Source: Scolanthus callimorphus (taxonomy: Eukaryota; Cnidaria; Anthozoa; Actiniaria; Edwardsiidae). From it: a stretch of DNA of 64,000 bases. The first letter of the stretch is position 1. Every line of letters begins with the position of its first letter. A model generated the notes under the pieces. It was given only the letters and a program-made list of their open reading frames with translations, had not been told where the DNA came from and ran no database searches. The stretch covers positions 12,615,912 to 12,679,911 of the forward strand of contig CM066920.1 of NCBI GenBank assembly GCA_033964015.1. The letters run 5' to 3'. The position numbers and the translations under genes are program-made. Shown piece by piece: positions 12,339-22,746 of this stretch.

Positions 12339-12553
12339 TAGACCAATCGGCTAACGGTGTTTACATCTTGTTCGCACCCAATTCAGATCATGTGATGATT
12401 ACTTTGGGGGTTACAATTGTCAAATTTTCTCACTCGACCGAGTGCACGAGTGTATGTGCAGAACGTAGAAAAGTATCCACCCAAAGTAATCATCACATGA
12501 TCTGAATTGTGTGGCAACAAGATGTAAACACCGTTAGCCGCGATTATGGTCTA
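12339..12553. mobile_element. Foldback MITE with about 65-bp inverted termini
   Basis: The left arm starts TAGACCAATCGGCTAACGG and continues through GTTTACATCTTGTT and TCAGATCATGTGATGATTAC. The right arm is its reverse complement with small gaps, ending GGCTAACGG...GGTCTA on the other strand. The unpaired centre (about 12,420-12,475) is short and has no ORF. A TA target is possible but not proven. Confidence 0.8.
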
Positions 12554-12608
12554 CGGCCACAGTCATGTCAAATCGCCTTTATAAACAAACCGTGACATTA
12601 TTGTTTAA

Positions 12609-12862
12609 AGAGCGGATTTCACATGACTGTCAACCCTTGTTATGTAATTGCGATTGCTTTGCGTTCTCATTGGCTACTCGTTTTTCTCAGCCAATCAAAT
12701 TCTTTAGTAAATACAATTGCGTAATTACTTAGTAATTGGTTCGGCTTGTGATTGGCTGAGAGAAAAGCCATTTAGGAGCAAGTGGTGATTTCTCTCGATT
12801 CTGATTGGCTAGTGATTGCTCAATTGCAATTGTTTTCACGACAGTCATGTGAAATCCGCTCT
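12609..12862. mobile_element. MITE, AGAGCGGATTTCACATGAC family, copy 2
   Basis: Near-perfect terminal inverted repeats: AGAGCGGATTTCACATGACT at the left and the exact complement GTCATGTGAAATCCGCTCT at the right. The interior again carries several ATTGGCT/AGCCAATCA words and shares the order of blocks with copy 1 at 9,582-9,809. It is non-coding. Confidence 0.85.
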
Positions 12863-13175
12863 AATATGACACTTACTGACTTTGAAATCACACTCATCAA
12901 CCAATCAGAATGCAGAAAAGTCTTGGGTCATTTTATAATACCTGTTATAGCGAGTTACATGTTTTACATGGCGAATGGCCCATATCGTGAACAACGAGTA
13001 AACAAGTTCTAGCTAATTGCATCGTCGTGCAATATGCCCTTTTTTTTTCTCCTTGAATCCGGCATGAAGGACCACATAGATTACACATGCCTTTGGAATG
13101 CAATTTGGGTCGCAAAAAAGGTGTCCCCGAATTTTCCCGATATTGTATTACATATGAAAAGAAAAATAATATGTA

Positions 13176-13238
13176 TCCTTGGAGCCGGATTCGAACCAGC
13201 GACCTAGGGATTATAGTACTCACTCTACAGTCCCCCGC
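13176..13238 (-). pseudogene. Truncated tRNA-Tyr(GTA)
   Basis: The 3' half of the tRNA-Tyr sequence is present (T arm, variable region, anticodon and intron). On the plus strand the match stops at CCCCCGC, where unrelated spacer (ATGAAGGACAAC) follows, so the D arm and the 5' acceptor strand are missing. The acceptor 3' strand also has TCCTTGGAG instead of TCCTTCGAG. It lies 112 bp before the first intact copy and within a duplicated spacer, so it looks like the scar of an unequal exchange. Confidence 0.9.
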
Positions 13239-13350
13239 ATGAAGGACAACACAGATCACACATGCCTTTGGAATGCAATTTGGGTCGCAAAAAAGGTGTC
13301 TCAGAATTTTCCCGATTTTTTATTACATGAAAAGAAAAAAAAAACATTTA

Positions 13351-13436
13351 TCCTTCGAGCCGGATTCGAACCAGCGACCTAGGGATTACAGTATTCACTC
13401 TACAGTCCCCCGCTCTACCAACTGAGCTATCGAAGG
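13351..13436 (-). tRNA. tRNA-Tyr(GTA), copy 1
   Basis: The cloverleaf reads from 13,436 down: CCTTCGA acceptor, box A TAGCTCAGTTGG, anticodon loop CTGTAGA split by a 13-nt intron (13,387-13,399), box B GGTTCGAATCC, and 3' strand TCGAAGG with discriminator A. The mature length is 73 nt. The intron lies one base 3' of the anticodon, the canonical eukaryotic position, and its ACTGTA can pair with the anticodon loop. A run of A on the plus strand just below 13,351 gives the T-rich pol III terminator. Confidence 0.97.
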
Positions 13437-13439
13437 ATT

Positions 13440-14270
13440 TCCTTGATGAGGATGTTAGAGTGGAGGCGTCAATTCCCGCTTTCATTTCCTTCTAACACTG
13501 AGAATATAATGCTCACTTTGATTATCCGTTTTCATTGCAAATGTTTGGCTGTGGCTCATCGCTAGCGGATGGGGAATCGTGCAACAAGCGAAAGCGGTGT
13601 TTTGGGGGACGATTTCGTTGTAAATTGTGATTATCCATAACAATTCATAAGTATTTCTAGTTTAAGAACACACTTTCCACAAGAAAAATATCCCTCTCGG
13701 AAACTGTTCCGCATCCACACGGATGGACTTAAACAGTAGTCCCGATGAGACCAGTAAAACCAGTTCCAACATGTCTTTGACTGAGCTATGAATAATCCAT
13801 CTATTGAAAACTCTGGATAATCCTGAATGTAAGGTTTGACATGCGAAAGTGATGATTCCACATCGTTGAAGATCAAGCAAGACTTCTAGAATGAAGCACC
13901 ATCGTCATGCCAAACTCACATGTTTATTCCCTTGAATCCGGCTTGAAAAAGAATCGTACCCAGTCTTACTTGCGTTCCTCAGTTGATAGTGCATTTTGCG
14001 TTCCAGCTGATTCCTTGCTCTCAAATTAGCCAATCAGAACAAGTTTGTTGCATCGCCAAGCGTGCCAAACAAATTCTGAAAAAATTTAATTGAGCATAAA
14101 AATGTCCGAAAATCTAGCATTATATCAAATGTAAACTGAGTTTGACTTGTACGATAATCATGAAATCTAGTTTTTGCTTCCCAAAACAGAAAACTCGGGT
14201 AACTTTCGCTTGACCTAGGAATGTTTCGATTTGACGAACAATCCTTTGCGCACCGTGATGTGAGATCAGC
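13440..14270. other. Inter-tRNA spacer, no gene recognised
   Basis: The spacer contains the recurrent words found around many tRNA-Tyr copies in this window (TTTGGCTG, CTAGCGGATGGGGAATCGTGCA near 13,540-13,580, and CCTTGAATCCGGC near 13,930). It is non-coding. Confidence 0.5.
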
Positions 14271-14276
14271 TGGTTA

Positions 14277-14308
14277 CTGAAGTGTTACTGAAGTGTTACT
14301 GAAGTGAA
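14277..14308. repeat. Short tandem repeat of TGTTACTGAAG units
   Basis: Three consecutive copies of a 12-bp unit (ACTGAAGTGTT-type) occur in the spacer upstream of tRNA-Tyr copy 2. Confidence 0.8.
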
Positions 14309-14502
14309 GTGACCTTTGCACGCCTCGCTTAATCTCACCCCACAATCCATTGCGCTCCGCTGCAGCGTCTACGTACGACTCTTGGGCTTGAAGGGCCGCA
14401 CGTGCTTTTTGATTGTAAATATGTATGTTAGTTTGGGTAGCTCGGCAAAAAAAATGGGCCAAAACGTGCTTCAGAGTTTTTCTATTTTTGAAAAACAAAA
14501 CG

Positions 14503-14588
14503 TCCTTCGAGCCGGATTCGAACCAGCGACCTAGGGATTACAGTATTCACTCTACAGTCCCCCGCTCTACCAACTGAGCTATCGAAGG
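14503..14588 (-). tRNA. tRNA-Tyr(GTA), copy 2
   Basis: Identical to copy 1 over all 86 nt including the AGTGAATACTGTA intron (14,539-14,551). It is followed in its own sense by GTTTTGTTTTTC, a good pol III terminator. The flanks differ from copy 1 beyond the tRNA and a short ATTTCCTTG leader. Confidence 0.97.
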
Positions 14589-15067
14589 ATTTCCTTGTTC
14601 TGTGTGTTAGAGTGCAGGCGTCGATTTCCGCTTTCACTTCGTACTAGCACATGGGCATACAGGTATAATGTTCACTTTGGGACATATTTGGCTGCTGGAT
14701 TTGGGGACGATTTAGTTGTAGCTGTGATTGTTCATCATCATTCAAAAGTAATTCAGTTCGAGCACACATTTTACACAAGAAAACCACATTCCCCTCGGAA
14801 ACTGTTCCGAATGGACAGTGAATGGGTCAGATGGACCAGCATCGAGACCAGTAAAACCGGTTACAACACGTCTTTCAGTTTTGAGTTCTGAATAATCCAT
14901 AACTATTGATACACTTGAGTTTTGGATAATCCATAGCTATTGAAAACTCTTGATAATCTTGAATTTAGGGTTTGATAGATTGATAGGTGCGAGTGATTCC
15001 ACGTTGAAAGTGAATAGCAAAACCTCTAGAATGAAGCACGCTTAGTGGGTGGAGTTTTGGGGTTGTG

Positions 15068-15812
15068 TTTCTGTCTGGTTTCCATATATGACGCAGCTGC
15101 CGTGGACAAACTTGTTCTGCAGCAGCTATCGTGAACTAAATTGTTGTGCGACAACTGTAACATAAGGGAACCGCAGTCGTAGAAGCCCGGGGGGGGGGGG
15201 GGGGGGGGGAGACCCATATTTTGGGGCGGGGGTGCTCGTCGGGAACTTTCGTTTTCACCTCTAAAAGGTACCAAACATGGCGTCGCTTAGTTGATTTTGA
15301 CCCCTAAAAGGTACCAAACATGGCGTCGCGTAGTTGGTTTTCCCTCGTAATTTTCTCGCGTATTTTTTTACGAGGGAAAATACGTCTGAAATTCAGGCTA
15401 CCAACAAGTGCGATTTGCTTGATTTGCTAGAACGGACCTCTAACAGGTACCTATCTGGAAAAAAATACACGTTTTCGAATTTTACCCCCTAAAAGGTACC
15501 AGAGGCCTGATTTTAAACCCTAAAAGGTACGACGAGCACCCCCGCCCCAAAATATGGGAGTCCCCCCCCCCCTCCCCCGGGCGTAGCAGTCGCGTCGCGA
15601 AACTCCAATTGCACTGAACTATCACACAGAGATAGAACACGGGCGATTCCTGCAGCACGATCGGAGTTGTGCAGCATCGCAAGAGTCACAGCGTGTTGCA
15701 GAAGTCGCGAACGCCACTGGTTTCCATATGTTGTAGCTGTCGCAGAACAACTATGTTCACAATAGCTGTTGCAGAACAAGTTTGTCCACGACAGCTGCGT
15801 CATATGGAAACC
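15068..15812. mobile_element. Composite foldback element with G/C homopolymers and GGTACC core
   Basis: The outer arms are GGTTTCCATATATGACGCAG onward at 15,070 and the complement ending CTGCGTCATATGGAAACC near 15,810; about 100 bp pair with some mismatches. A second, inner pair is near 15,190-15,290 and 15,490-15,575 (poly-G, then CCCATATTTTGGGGCGGGGG, TGCTCGTCG and CTAAAAGGTACC, mirrored as poly-C). The core has several GGTACC plus GGCGTCG words. The same core family occurs inside the giant foldback at 21.4-22.1 kb. It is non-coding, and no target duplication could be fixed. Confidence 0.75.
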
Positions 15813-15950
15813 ATACTGGTTTTGCAACATTTGAAGTACCTATACACCTATTTCAGAAAAGGTTGAACCGTCATGTGTTGTAGCCCGCGATGTGTCATGG
15901 GAGCAAATAGGTATACCAAAACAGAATCATGAACACTGGATAAATAGAGG

Positions 15951-16281
15951 ATATTACATGGCCGCGCGGAGATACGAATTTTATCTTCGAGTGTTGAAAA
16001 TTTATCTCACGAGTGAGCGCAGCGAACGAGTGAGATAAATTTTTAACACGAGAAGATAAAATTCGTATCTCCAAGCGGTCATGTAATGTTTTGTTTATTA
16101 TATAAACATCGATGAAATACCAAATTCTAATTTTATTTGAGTTAAGCTTAAAAATCGAGCATTCAGCAAAGGCAAGTGCGATATTTTCACATGTGAAAAT
16201 AACATGTTATTTTCACGTGTGAAGATATCAATTTTTCGCGCGGGAGATCACCCGGTATTTCATTGGTGTTTATATAATAAA
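15951..16281. mobile_element. Two adjoining foldback hairpins
   Basis: The first hairpin is 15,951-16,089. ATTACATG...GGAGATACGAATTTTATCTT pairs with AAGATAAAATTCGTATCTCC...CATGTAAT, and an inner stem is formed by TTTATCTCAC-GAG-type words. The second is 16,094-16,281, where TTTATTATATAAACATCGATGAAATACC is mirrored by GGTATTTCATTGG-TGTTTATATAATAAA. A third small pair (TTTTCACATGTGAAAATAACATG) lies inside the second. It may be one composite element. No coding capacity. Confidence 0.8.
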
Positions 16282-16302
16282 TAGCCATACTTATCATCTT
16301 AT

Positions 16303-16780
16303 TTATGCCAAATGATTCTGCAATACATCGCTCGCGAGACATCTTGCACTAGTAAACACGAGAATTTCGTTTTTATTTGCTCCCCTGACGTACCACGGGC
16401 TATAACAGGCAGTTATGACGGTGCAATCTTTTGTGAAATAGTTGTACACAAGTACAGGTCGGATAAAGGTCTTTAGTTCAATACTGTGCAAATCCGATTT
16501 AAAAAGGCGCTTTCCTGTAAGAATTTGCACGAGTTCAAACATGGCGTAGAACCAGGCTACTTAGAATCGGGATTATCCGTAACTTAACGTATTCAGTACT
16601 TATAGATTATCCTTACTCAAGCTTGAGTATATGCTGAGAAGGTACATCCGGCCTCGTTTGCGACAACGCAAGTATCGTAACGATATGGCAGTTTTGCGCC
16701 CCTTTTAAATTTTTATAAATACCCTGAAAGACTGAATATCACATTTTATACAACAACACTAGTAAATCGCGCGTTCTGAT
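16303..16780. other. No gene recognised
   Basis: AT-rich spacer. A 79-codon minus-strand frame (16,303-16,542) has no recognisable domain and no neighbours that support it. Confidence 0.4.
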
Positions 16781-16890
16781 TGGTCGAGAGCCATGTTGCT
16801 ACAAGCGTGCAGATACACGGTTGACAAGAATCCCAGTTTGTTGATATGTATAAAACAAATAGATCTCGTTTTTTGTGCGTATGTACTGTA

Positions 16891-16995
16891 TAGATACAAC
16901 ACAGAAGACGTCACAGAATGTCATGAAAAACAGTCACGACTGCGTCTCGTTGCGTACTTTTTGTTCATGACATTGTGACGTCATCTGTGTATCTA
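16891..16995. mobile_element. Small foldback MITE, full copy
   Basis: TAGATACA, CAGAAGACGTCACA and ATGTCATGAA are mirrored by TTCATGACATTGTGACGTC and TGTGTATCTA. Only the right half recurs upstream of tRNA-Tyr copy 6 (about 30,107-30,170), where the left half is replaced by other sequence. So the duplicated unit there was truncated or recombined within this MITE. Confidence 0.75.
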
Positions 16996-17179
16996 TTACA
17001 ATAGCTAATTCCACCGTCATGCCAAATTCCACTCTATCCCCTTGATTTCACATAGATCACATGCTTTTGGAATGCTATTATTTATATTAGTTTGGCTCGC
17101 TCCACACAAAAATGAAAAAAATTGTTCCATTTCCCTATGCTTTGATCAGTACATATGAAAAATACCAAAAAGGAAATTA

Positions 17180-17265
17180 TCCTTCGAGCCGGATTCGAAC
17201 CAGCGACCTAGGGATTACAGTATTCACTCTACAGTCCCCCGCTCTACCAACTGAGCTATCGAAGG
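17180..17265 (-). tRNA. tRNA-Tyr(GTA), copy 3
   Basis: Same 86-nt sequence and intron as copy 1. It begins the segment 17,266-18,935 that is duplicated behind copy 11 (34,682 onward). Its plus-strand left flank (TACCAAAAAGGAAATTA) matches that of copy 6 at 30.35 kb. Confidence 0.97.
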
Positions 17266-18935
17266 ATTTCCTTGCTTAGATTGTCAGAGTGCAGGCGTCA
17301 TGTCGATCCCCGCCACCATTTCCTTCTAACATAAATGCGCATACAACGCTTACTTTGGTTACCCGTCTTTATTACAAATATTTGGCGGATGGCAGCTAGC
17401 GGATAAAAGGAATCGTGCACCATCACTGAGCACAGGGGATGGTCCTAGAGCACCCTGGAATGCCAGGGTGGTTACCCTTAAACCAACGGGAGCGAAATTC
17501 CATGGTGCATATTCCCAGAATATGGAATCCCAGAGTGAGTTAGCATAATTTTCAGAGTGGTCATGAAAGCATTCACTGGATTTCCAGGAAGGATAGCTGC
17601 AACTTGAGTACTCGACAGAGGGTGACAATAGTTCCGCAACTGTCCAATATCGATCATTTTATTTCGTGCAAACACTTCACGCAAAAACAACGCGTCCCTC
17701 TCTGGAAAAATCTTGCTTCACATTCTCGTATCCAGGGCCTCCTCTGACCCCGCGGGAGAGATGACGCTACTGGTGACGCTACTGGCGCACGTGGGTCAGG
17801 AAATGACTCTTTTCGTGCCTTAAAGTTAGTTGTAGAGCGTGGGGTCAAAGGCGTAGGGTGAAAAGCTAGCAAACGAATGGTGGTGTTTGGATGCGTGGCC
17901 AGATGCGTGATCAAGCTGGTTTTGTACGTATGCGCGCCGGCAGCGAAGGTCCTCAAATGGCTCCGGGCAGCTCTGGGTACGAGATTGGTTTCACCACGCA
18001 TCACGCTGATGGTCAGATGGGACAGTGGTGACCGCTTGAAGACTGAGGCGCCAGTGGATCTGATGGAACAGTAGGGGCAGAGGGTCCGTTTGCCAGATAA
18101 AGGGTAGGTGACCTGGGTCTCGAAGTTAAGAGCGTTTTCGCAGTCTCATCAGGATTCCTTACGGTTATTGTTCAGCACTCGCACGCTTGCCTGACAAGCA
18201 ATCTAATTCCATCCTCTTGATAATAGATAAAAACACTATAGATTTGTATTGATTTAACAGTTACCACTGTAGTCATTGCTACGCGAGCTCAAACTTCACT
18301 GTTGCGATTGGGCGATTTCACGCAAGAAAATTGTAGCGTTAATTTTCTTGAATTAGAAAGTAAAACATTCGAGGCAAGGAAGACAAACAATAGGTTAAAA
18401 CCATTTTGGTTGATTTGGCAATCAATATCGACCCGCTTAAGAGGCCGAATCTAGCGTTTTGGTTTGATTGACGGCTAAAAATCGCCAATCGCCATTCGCA
18501 ACATTGAATTTTGAGGTCGCGTAGCAATTCATACAGTGGTAAAAGGTCATGTAACAAACCTGGACTGTTATTTTGGTAATACCTCGGTAAACTTAATTGC
18601 ATTTTTGGTGATTAGAATTAGACTTATTTTTTGACAGGTTGTACAAAAATTAAGCGTGCGAGTTGAATCAGTCTGCCTGCCCTCGATGCCAGGTACAGCA
18701 AGTGTACTGTACAAAGTAGTGTAAGCAGGGCCTCATAAATAGGGGCATTCCTCTGATATATATATGCTTGATAAGGCGTTTTGACAGACCTAGTTATTTT
18801 TAGATTGGTGTAAGAATATACTGAATGAAAATTGCAATCACTTGCCCTTTATCACACTTACGTTTTTTGTTACAAGTGTCAAGGCATGTCATTTTTTAAA
18901 ATGAATAAATCATTAAAAATAAAATAAATCATTAA
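17266..18935. repeat. Segmental duplication, proximal copy (partner 34,682-36,119)
   Basis: From the tRNA-Tyr leader TTTCCTTGCTTAGATTGTCAG to the TTAA at 18,932 this matches 34,682-36,122 with few differences. An internal block (about 18,113-18,665 here, 35,528-35,847 there) is non-homologous. ORFs in both copies (for example the minus-strand frame MSPSVEYSSCSY...) have no recognised domain and are best treated as spacer. The homology resumes past the 8-kb foldback at 26,987. Confidence 0.9.
18932..18935. other. TTAA target-site duplication, left side of the 8-kb foldback
   Basis: TTAA follows ATAAATCA and precedes the terminal GAGCCGCTGCCTG. The right duplicate is 26,987-26,990, and the single-copy empty site is 36,119-36,122. 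Confidence 0.92.
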
Positions 18936-20083
18936 GAGCCGCTGCCTGTAAATATCAAGCATCGTCCGACAGATCAAAAAAATCGACCTCCAGTTTATTT
19001 TATAAAATGAGTTCCCATATGGAACTATTTTCGAAAATGGAGTTTAAAATTTTCAGCGAGTTTAATTTTTCGAGAAATCTCGTCAAGTCTGATTTCACCC
19101 AAATAGGGCTCGTCGCGACACCGAAAATCGCAAAATTTTACTTAGATTGGGAAGCCTCGCAAAGCCTGAAAGCGAAAGATGTTGAGATTTTGTTTTCGAT
19201 CTCATAAAAGTGGGTCATCTAGACGGCTGGAAAACGGAAAGGTTATTTTTGCTTTTGATTTTCCAAAAATTTACAGGACCCTACATGAGCCCCGTCAAAA
19301 GCAAAACTCGTTCTGCTTAAATTTGACTAGAATTCAGGGGCAAGAATCTCAGCTGGTGCGCATCGAATTTTCAATAAAATATTTTTACATTATTCCCAAC
19401 CTTTCATTTCTATCATATAAAAAAATTAATCGCGGCCCGCAAATATTTACCTTCTACGAGAGCGAAACGTCGAAGTCACTTTTGCATTTTCCACATGACA
19501 CGCGATTCAAATTGACTTCATGTCAGGAAGGGAAATATTCACATTTACTTGTTTGAATTGTTCTAAAAAGGCATTTATTATGATAGAAATAGTCATAGAA
19601 GTCAGGTTAGCTGTCGTAGCTTTAGATTTAGTAAATATACACATTTAGAAATTTCCAATCTGTGAACATAATTAGCATAAAGCGAGACAGTACTTGCGTG
19701 AGAATTTGATTCACTACGAATTTACACATCTTTCTTAGAGGAGGAATTTTCCCAACATGTACACTAGTTGCTCCTGAAAGGAATCGCTCCTTTTATTTTA
19801 CCAACTGGAAGATAGATAACTTTTGTATTTTAAGGCTTCGAAGTGCAAAACTCATGGTTTTGCTGTGTCAATTGTTTTCCCAGCCGATGCTAATTGAATT
19901 ACTTTAGCCGGGTTATTTTTAGCGCGTGGAAATGAATATGAATTAAAAGCTCTCATATCGGGAAATAAATGAATTACTAGCAAATGTACTCTTTCATTTG
20001 GGTTTATAATTTGAGTCTTTGGTTTTTCAATTTGCTAATTTTGCATCTTACGAGGTTTTCTGCGATTTAGGCGTTACGCGGTT

Positions 20084-21151
20084 TTGTAACTCTGGAGAAA
20101 GCAACTCGGCGCGAGAACACAGTTTCCACGCAGAAGATGACTAATTTATATCGCTCCATTTATTTCGTAAAGAGGAAGATAAGATAGTTTGATAGTTTTT
20201 AGTTCTGTGGTAACTGAATATTATCGCATTCCTTTTTCAGATAGCGATAGCGGATAGCGAAAACATGGGACGATAATGCTCAAATTTTCTCCAGCAAATA
20301 CAGTAAATGCATGGGGAAATTTCCGAGAAAGGAGGGGGGGGGGCCTGGTCCCCCTGGCTACGCCCTGGCCCAATTATTTTTAGCACACTAAAAATGAAAA
20401 AGAATGAAATGCTTTCATAAATCGGAAACGGGTTTGATGGCAACTTTAATGAATTCTTATAACCAAAACGTTTATACTTTTGGGTGTTTGGTCTCTACAC
20501 TTTCTGATTTTCTGTCATATTAATTTTTTATTGCTAGTTCTATAGAATGCTGTCCACAACCTCTTCATGTTATTTTTTTCAAGATTTGTCCAATGTCGAG
20601 GAGTTTCACAATCACTGGACAAAACTACAGGAGCACAGGGAAACAGCTTCTTGGATAGCCTGTTGGCCGCATATGTCGCCCTGCAGTGCGCAGGAGGAAT
20701 GGGCGTGGCCAGTCCTAGTTCCTCACAAACTTTCTTCATTGAGCCCATTTAACTATGGACTAGCTGGCAAATATTGTACTGGTCAAAAAACGATCGGATG
20801 CATAGGAGCGCGGTCAAACCCTTTAAACGTTACAAACATAACTAAAAAATAAATTGAGCAAAACAATGAATACTTCGATAACAACAATAATAACGATAAC
20901 AAGGCAAGGCTAATGATAGATAATCACGTCATCGCTCATCACGTCTTATACTTGCAAACATAAACATAGGCTCCATCATAGGCGTACATTTGTCTTGATC
21001 TTGATAGTGGTAGGTCTAGCAGACCTGCTCGAGCAAGCCTTGGTTCGCTCTTTACGTCACTATCGTTCCCGATTTTTAAGAACTTCAGATGTCCTGTGAT
21101 GTCTACTGTACATTCGCGCATAGAGACGCAGGGGGTGGGGGGGGGGGGACT
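20084..21151. mobile_element. Insertion in the left arm of the giant foldback, bounded by a 20-bp direct repeat
   Basis: GATTTAGGCGTTACGCGGTT occurs at about 20,066-20,085 and again at about 21,153-21,172; the right arm (about 22,371-22,390) has it once. The about 1.07 kb between is therefore extra. It holds a poly-G run near 20,334 and another ending near 21,149, directly before the repeat. No domain was recognised in its ORFs (20,515-20,852). It could be a retroposed or captured segment with a long target duplication, or an assembly artefact at the G tract. Confidence 0.65.
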
Positions 21152-21394
21152 GAGATTTAGGCGTTACGCGGTTAGAAATTTTGACAAATCAACACTCAAA
21201 TCGTTTGATTTTGAGTGCGCGTTTGTTAACTCCCTCTACAATCAACTCAACTGAACTGTGAAATCTAAATATATTTAAAATGCAACAATCGCCAAGCGAA
21301 CGCTTCCCACGTGACCAGATGTTGTTTGGCAGTCCAAAGTGACCGTGAGTTCAGTTTTACGCGTGCTATAGCCTCATGTGAGTCTTTTAAACTT

Positions 21395-22140
21395 GTTAGC
21401 GGTCCGGGGAAATCCCCTATTTTTGGGCGGGGGTGCTCGTCATACCTTTTAAGGTTTACAATCAGGCCTCCGGTACCTTTTACGGGTAAAATTCGAAAAC
21501 TTGAAATTTTTCCAGATACTGAGGTACCTGTTAGAGGTCCGTTCTAGCAAGAGTGGATTACCAAGAGTTTCCATTTTTACTATGTACGCCCGAATCACAG
21601 TCAGAAAAGTGTCTATTTTTAGAACTAGGATTCCCGCGAAAATTCGTCATCCACAGGGTTCCCACTTTCTCGCCACGCAAACAGTTGTGAGATCCAGCCT
21701 AAAATTAAATCGCAGATCAATCAAAACCTTTAAAGTCGCAAAGATAAGGTAGGATATTCTCTGTTTGTTGTGTATTGGGTATACGAGCATTCGAACCTGA
21801 GCATTCGAATACTTTCGCGCGCGAAATTCAAATCTAAAAATAGACACTTTTCTGACTGTGATGTGGACAAATACTGTACGAAAGATTCTAACTCTTGTTA
21901 ATCCACTCTTGGTTCTAGCAAATAAATTGTGGCACACTTGGTAGCCTGAATTTCATACGTATTTTCCCTCGTAAAAAAGAGAGAATATTTCGAGGGAAAT
22001 ACGTCTTGTTGGTACCTTTTAGGCGTCAAAATAAACTAAGCGACGCCATTTTAGGTACCTTTTACAGGGATAAATCGAAAGTTCCCGACGAGCTCCCCGC
22101 CCCAAAAATAGGGGATTTCCCCGGACCGCCAACAAGTTTA
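21395..22140. repeat. GGTACC-family foldback core at the centre of the giant element
   Basis: GGTCCGGGGAAATCCCC and GGGCGGGGGTGCTCGTC at the left are mirrored by GACGAGCTCCCCGCCCC and GGGGATTTCCCCGGACC at the right. The interior shares ACGGACCTCTAACAGGTACC-type and TTTTCCCTCGTAA words with the element at 15.1-15.8 kb. The centre of the giant foldback is thus itself a member of a second foldback family. Confidence 0.7.
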
Positions 22141-22746
22141 AAAGACTCACAAGAGGCCATAGCGCGCGTAAAACTGAACTCACGGTCACCTTGGACTGCC
22201 AAACAACATCTGGTCAACGTGGTCTTAAAGTCGTGGGAAACGTTCGCTTGACGACTGTTGCATTTTAAATAGATTTAGATTTCACAGTTCAGTTCAGTTG
22301 ATTGTAGAGGGAGTTAACAAACGCGCACTCAAAATCAAACGATTTGAGTGTTGATTTGTCCAAATTTCTAACCGCGTAACGCCTAAATCTCAGAAAACCT
22401 CGTAACGTAAGATACAAAATTAGCAAATTGAAAAACGAAAGACTCAAATTATACACTCAAATAAAAGAGTACATTTGCTAGTAATTCATAGCGGAGCTCC
22501 TGCGCGGGCCGAAGGCCCGCGCAAGCGGAGCACCATACCTAAGGAAAAAACGTATAGTATACTATCGAGTTGATTTTTGAACGTCACGGGCATTATGGAT
22601 CATTTTGATGACGTCATTGATGACGTAAGGGCATGTGACCTTGGTATAGAGTTCCTCTTATGGTCTTTGAAAGTTTGTCCAAGTTTGGCTTCTATAGAAG
22701 CTACCCTTCGGGAGATATGATTTTTTCTTTATTTTTCTGGTATTAA

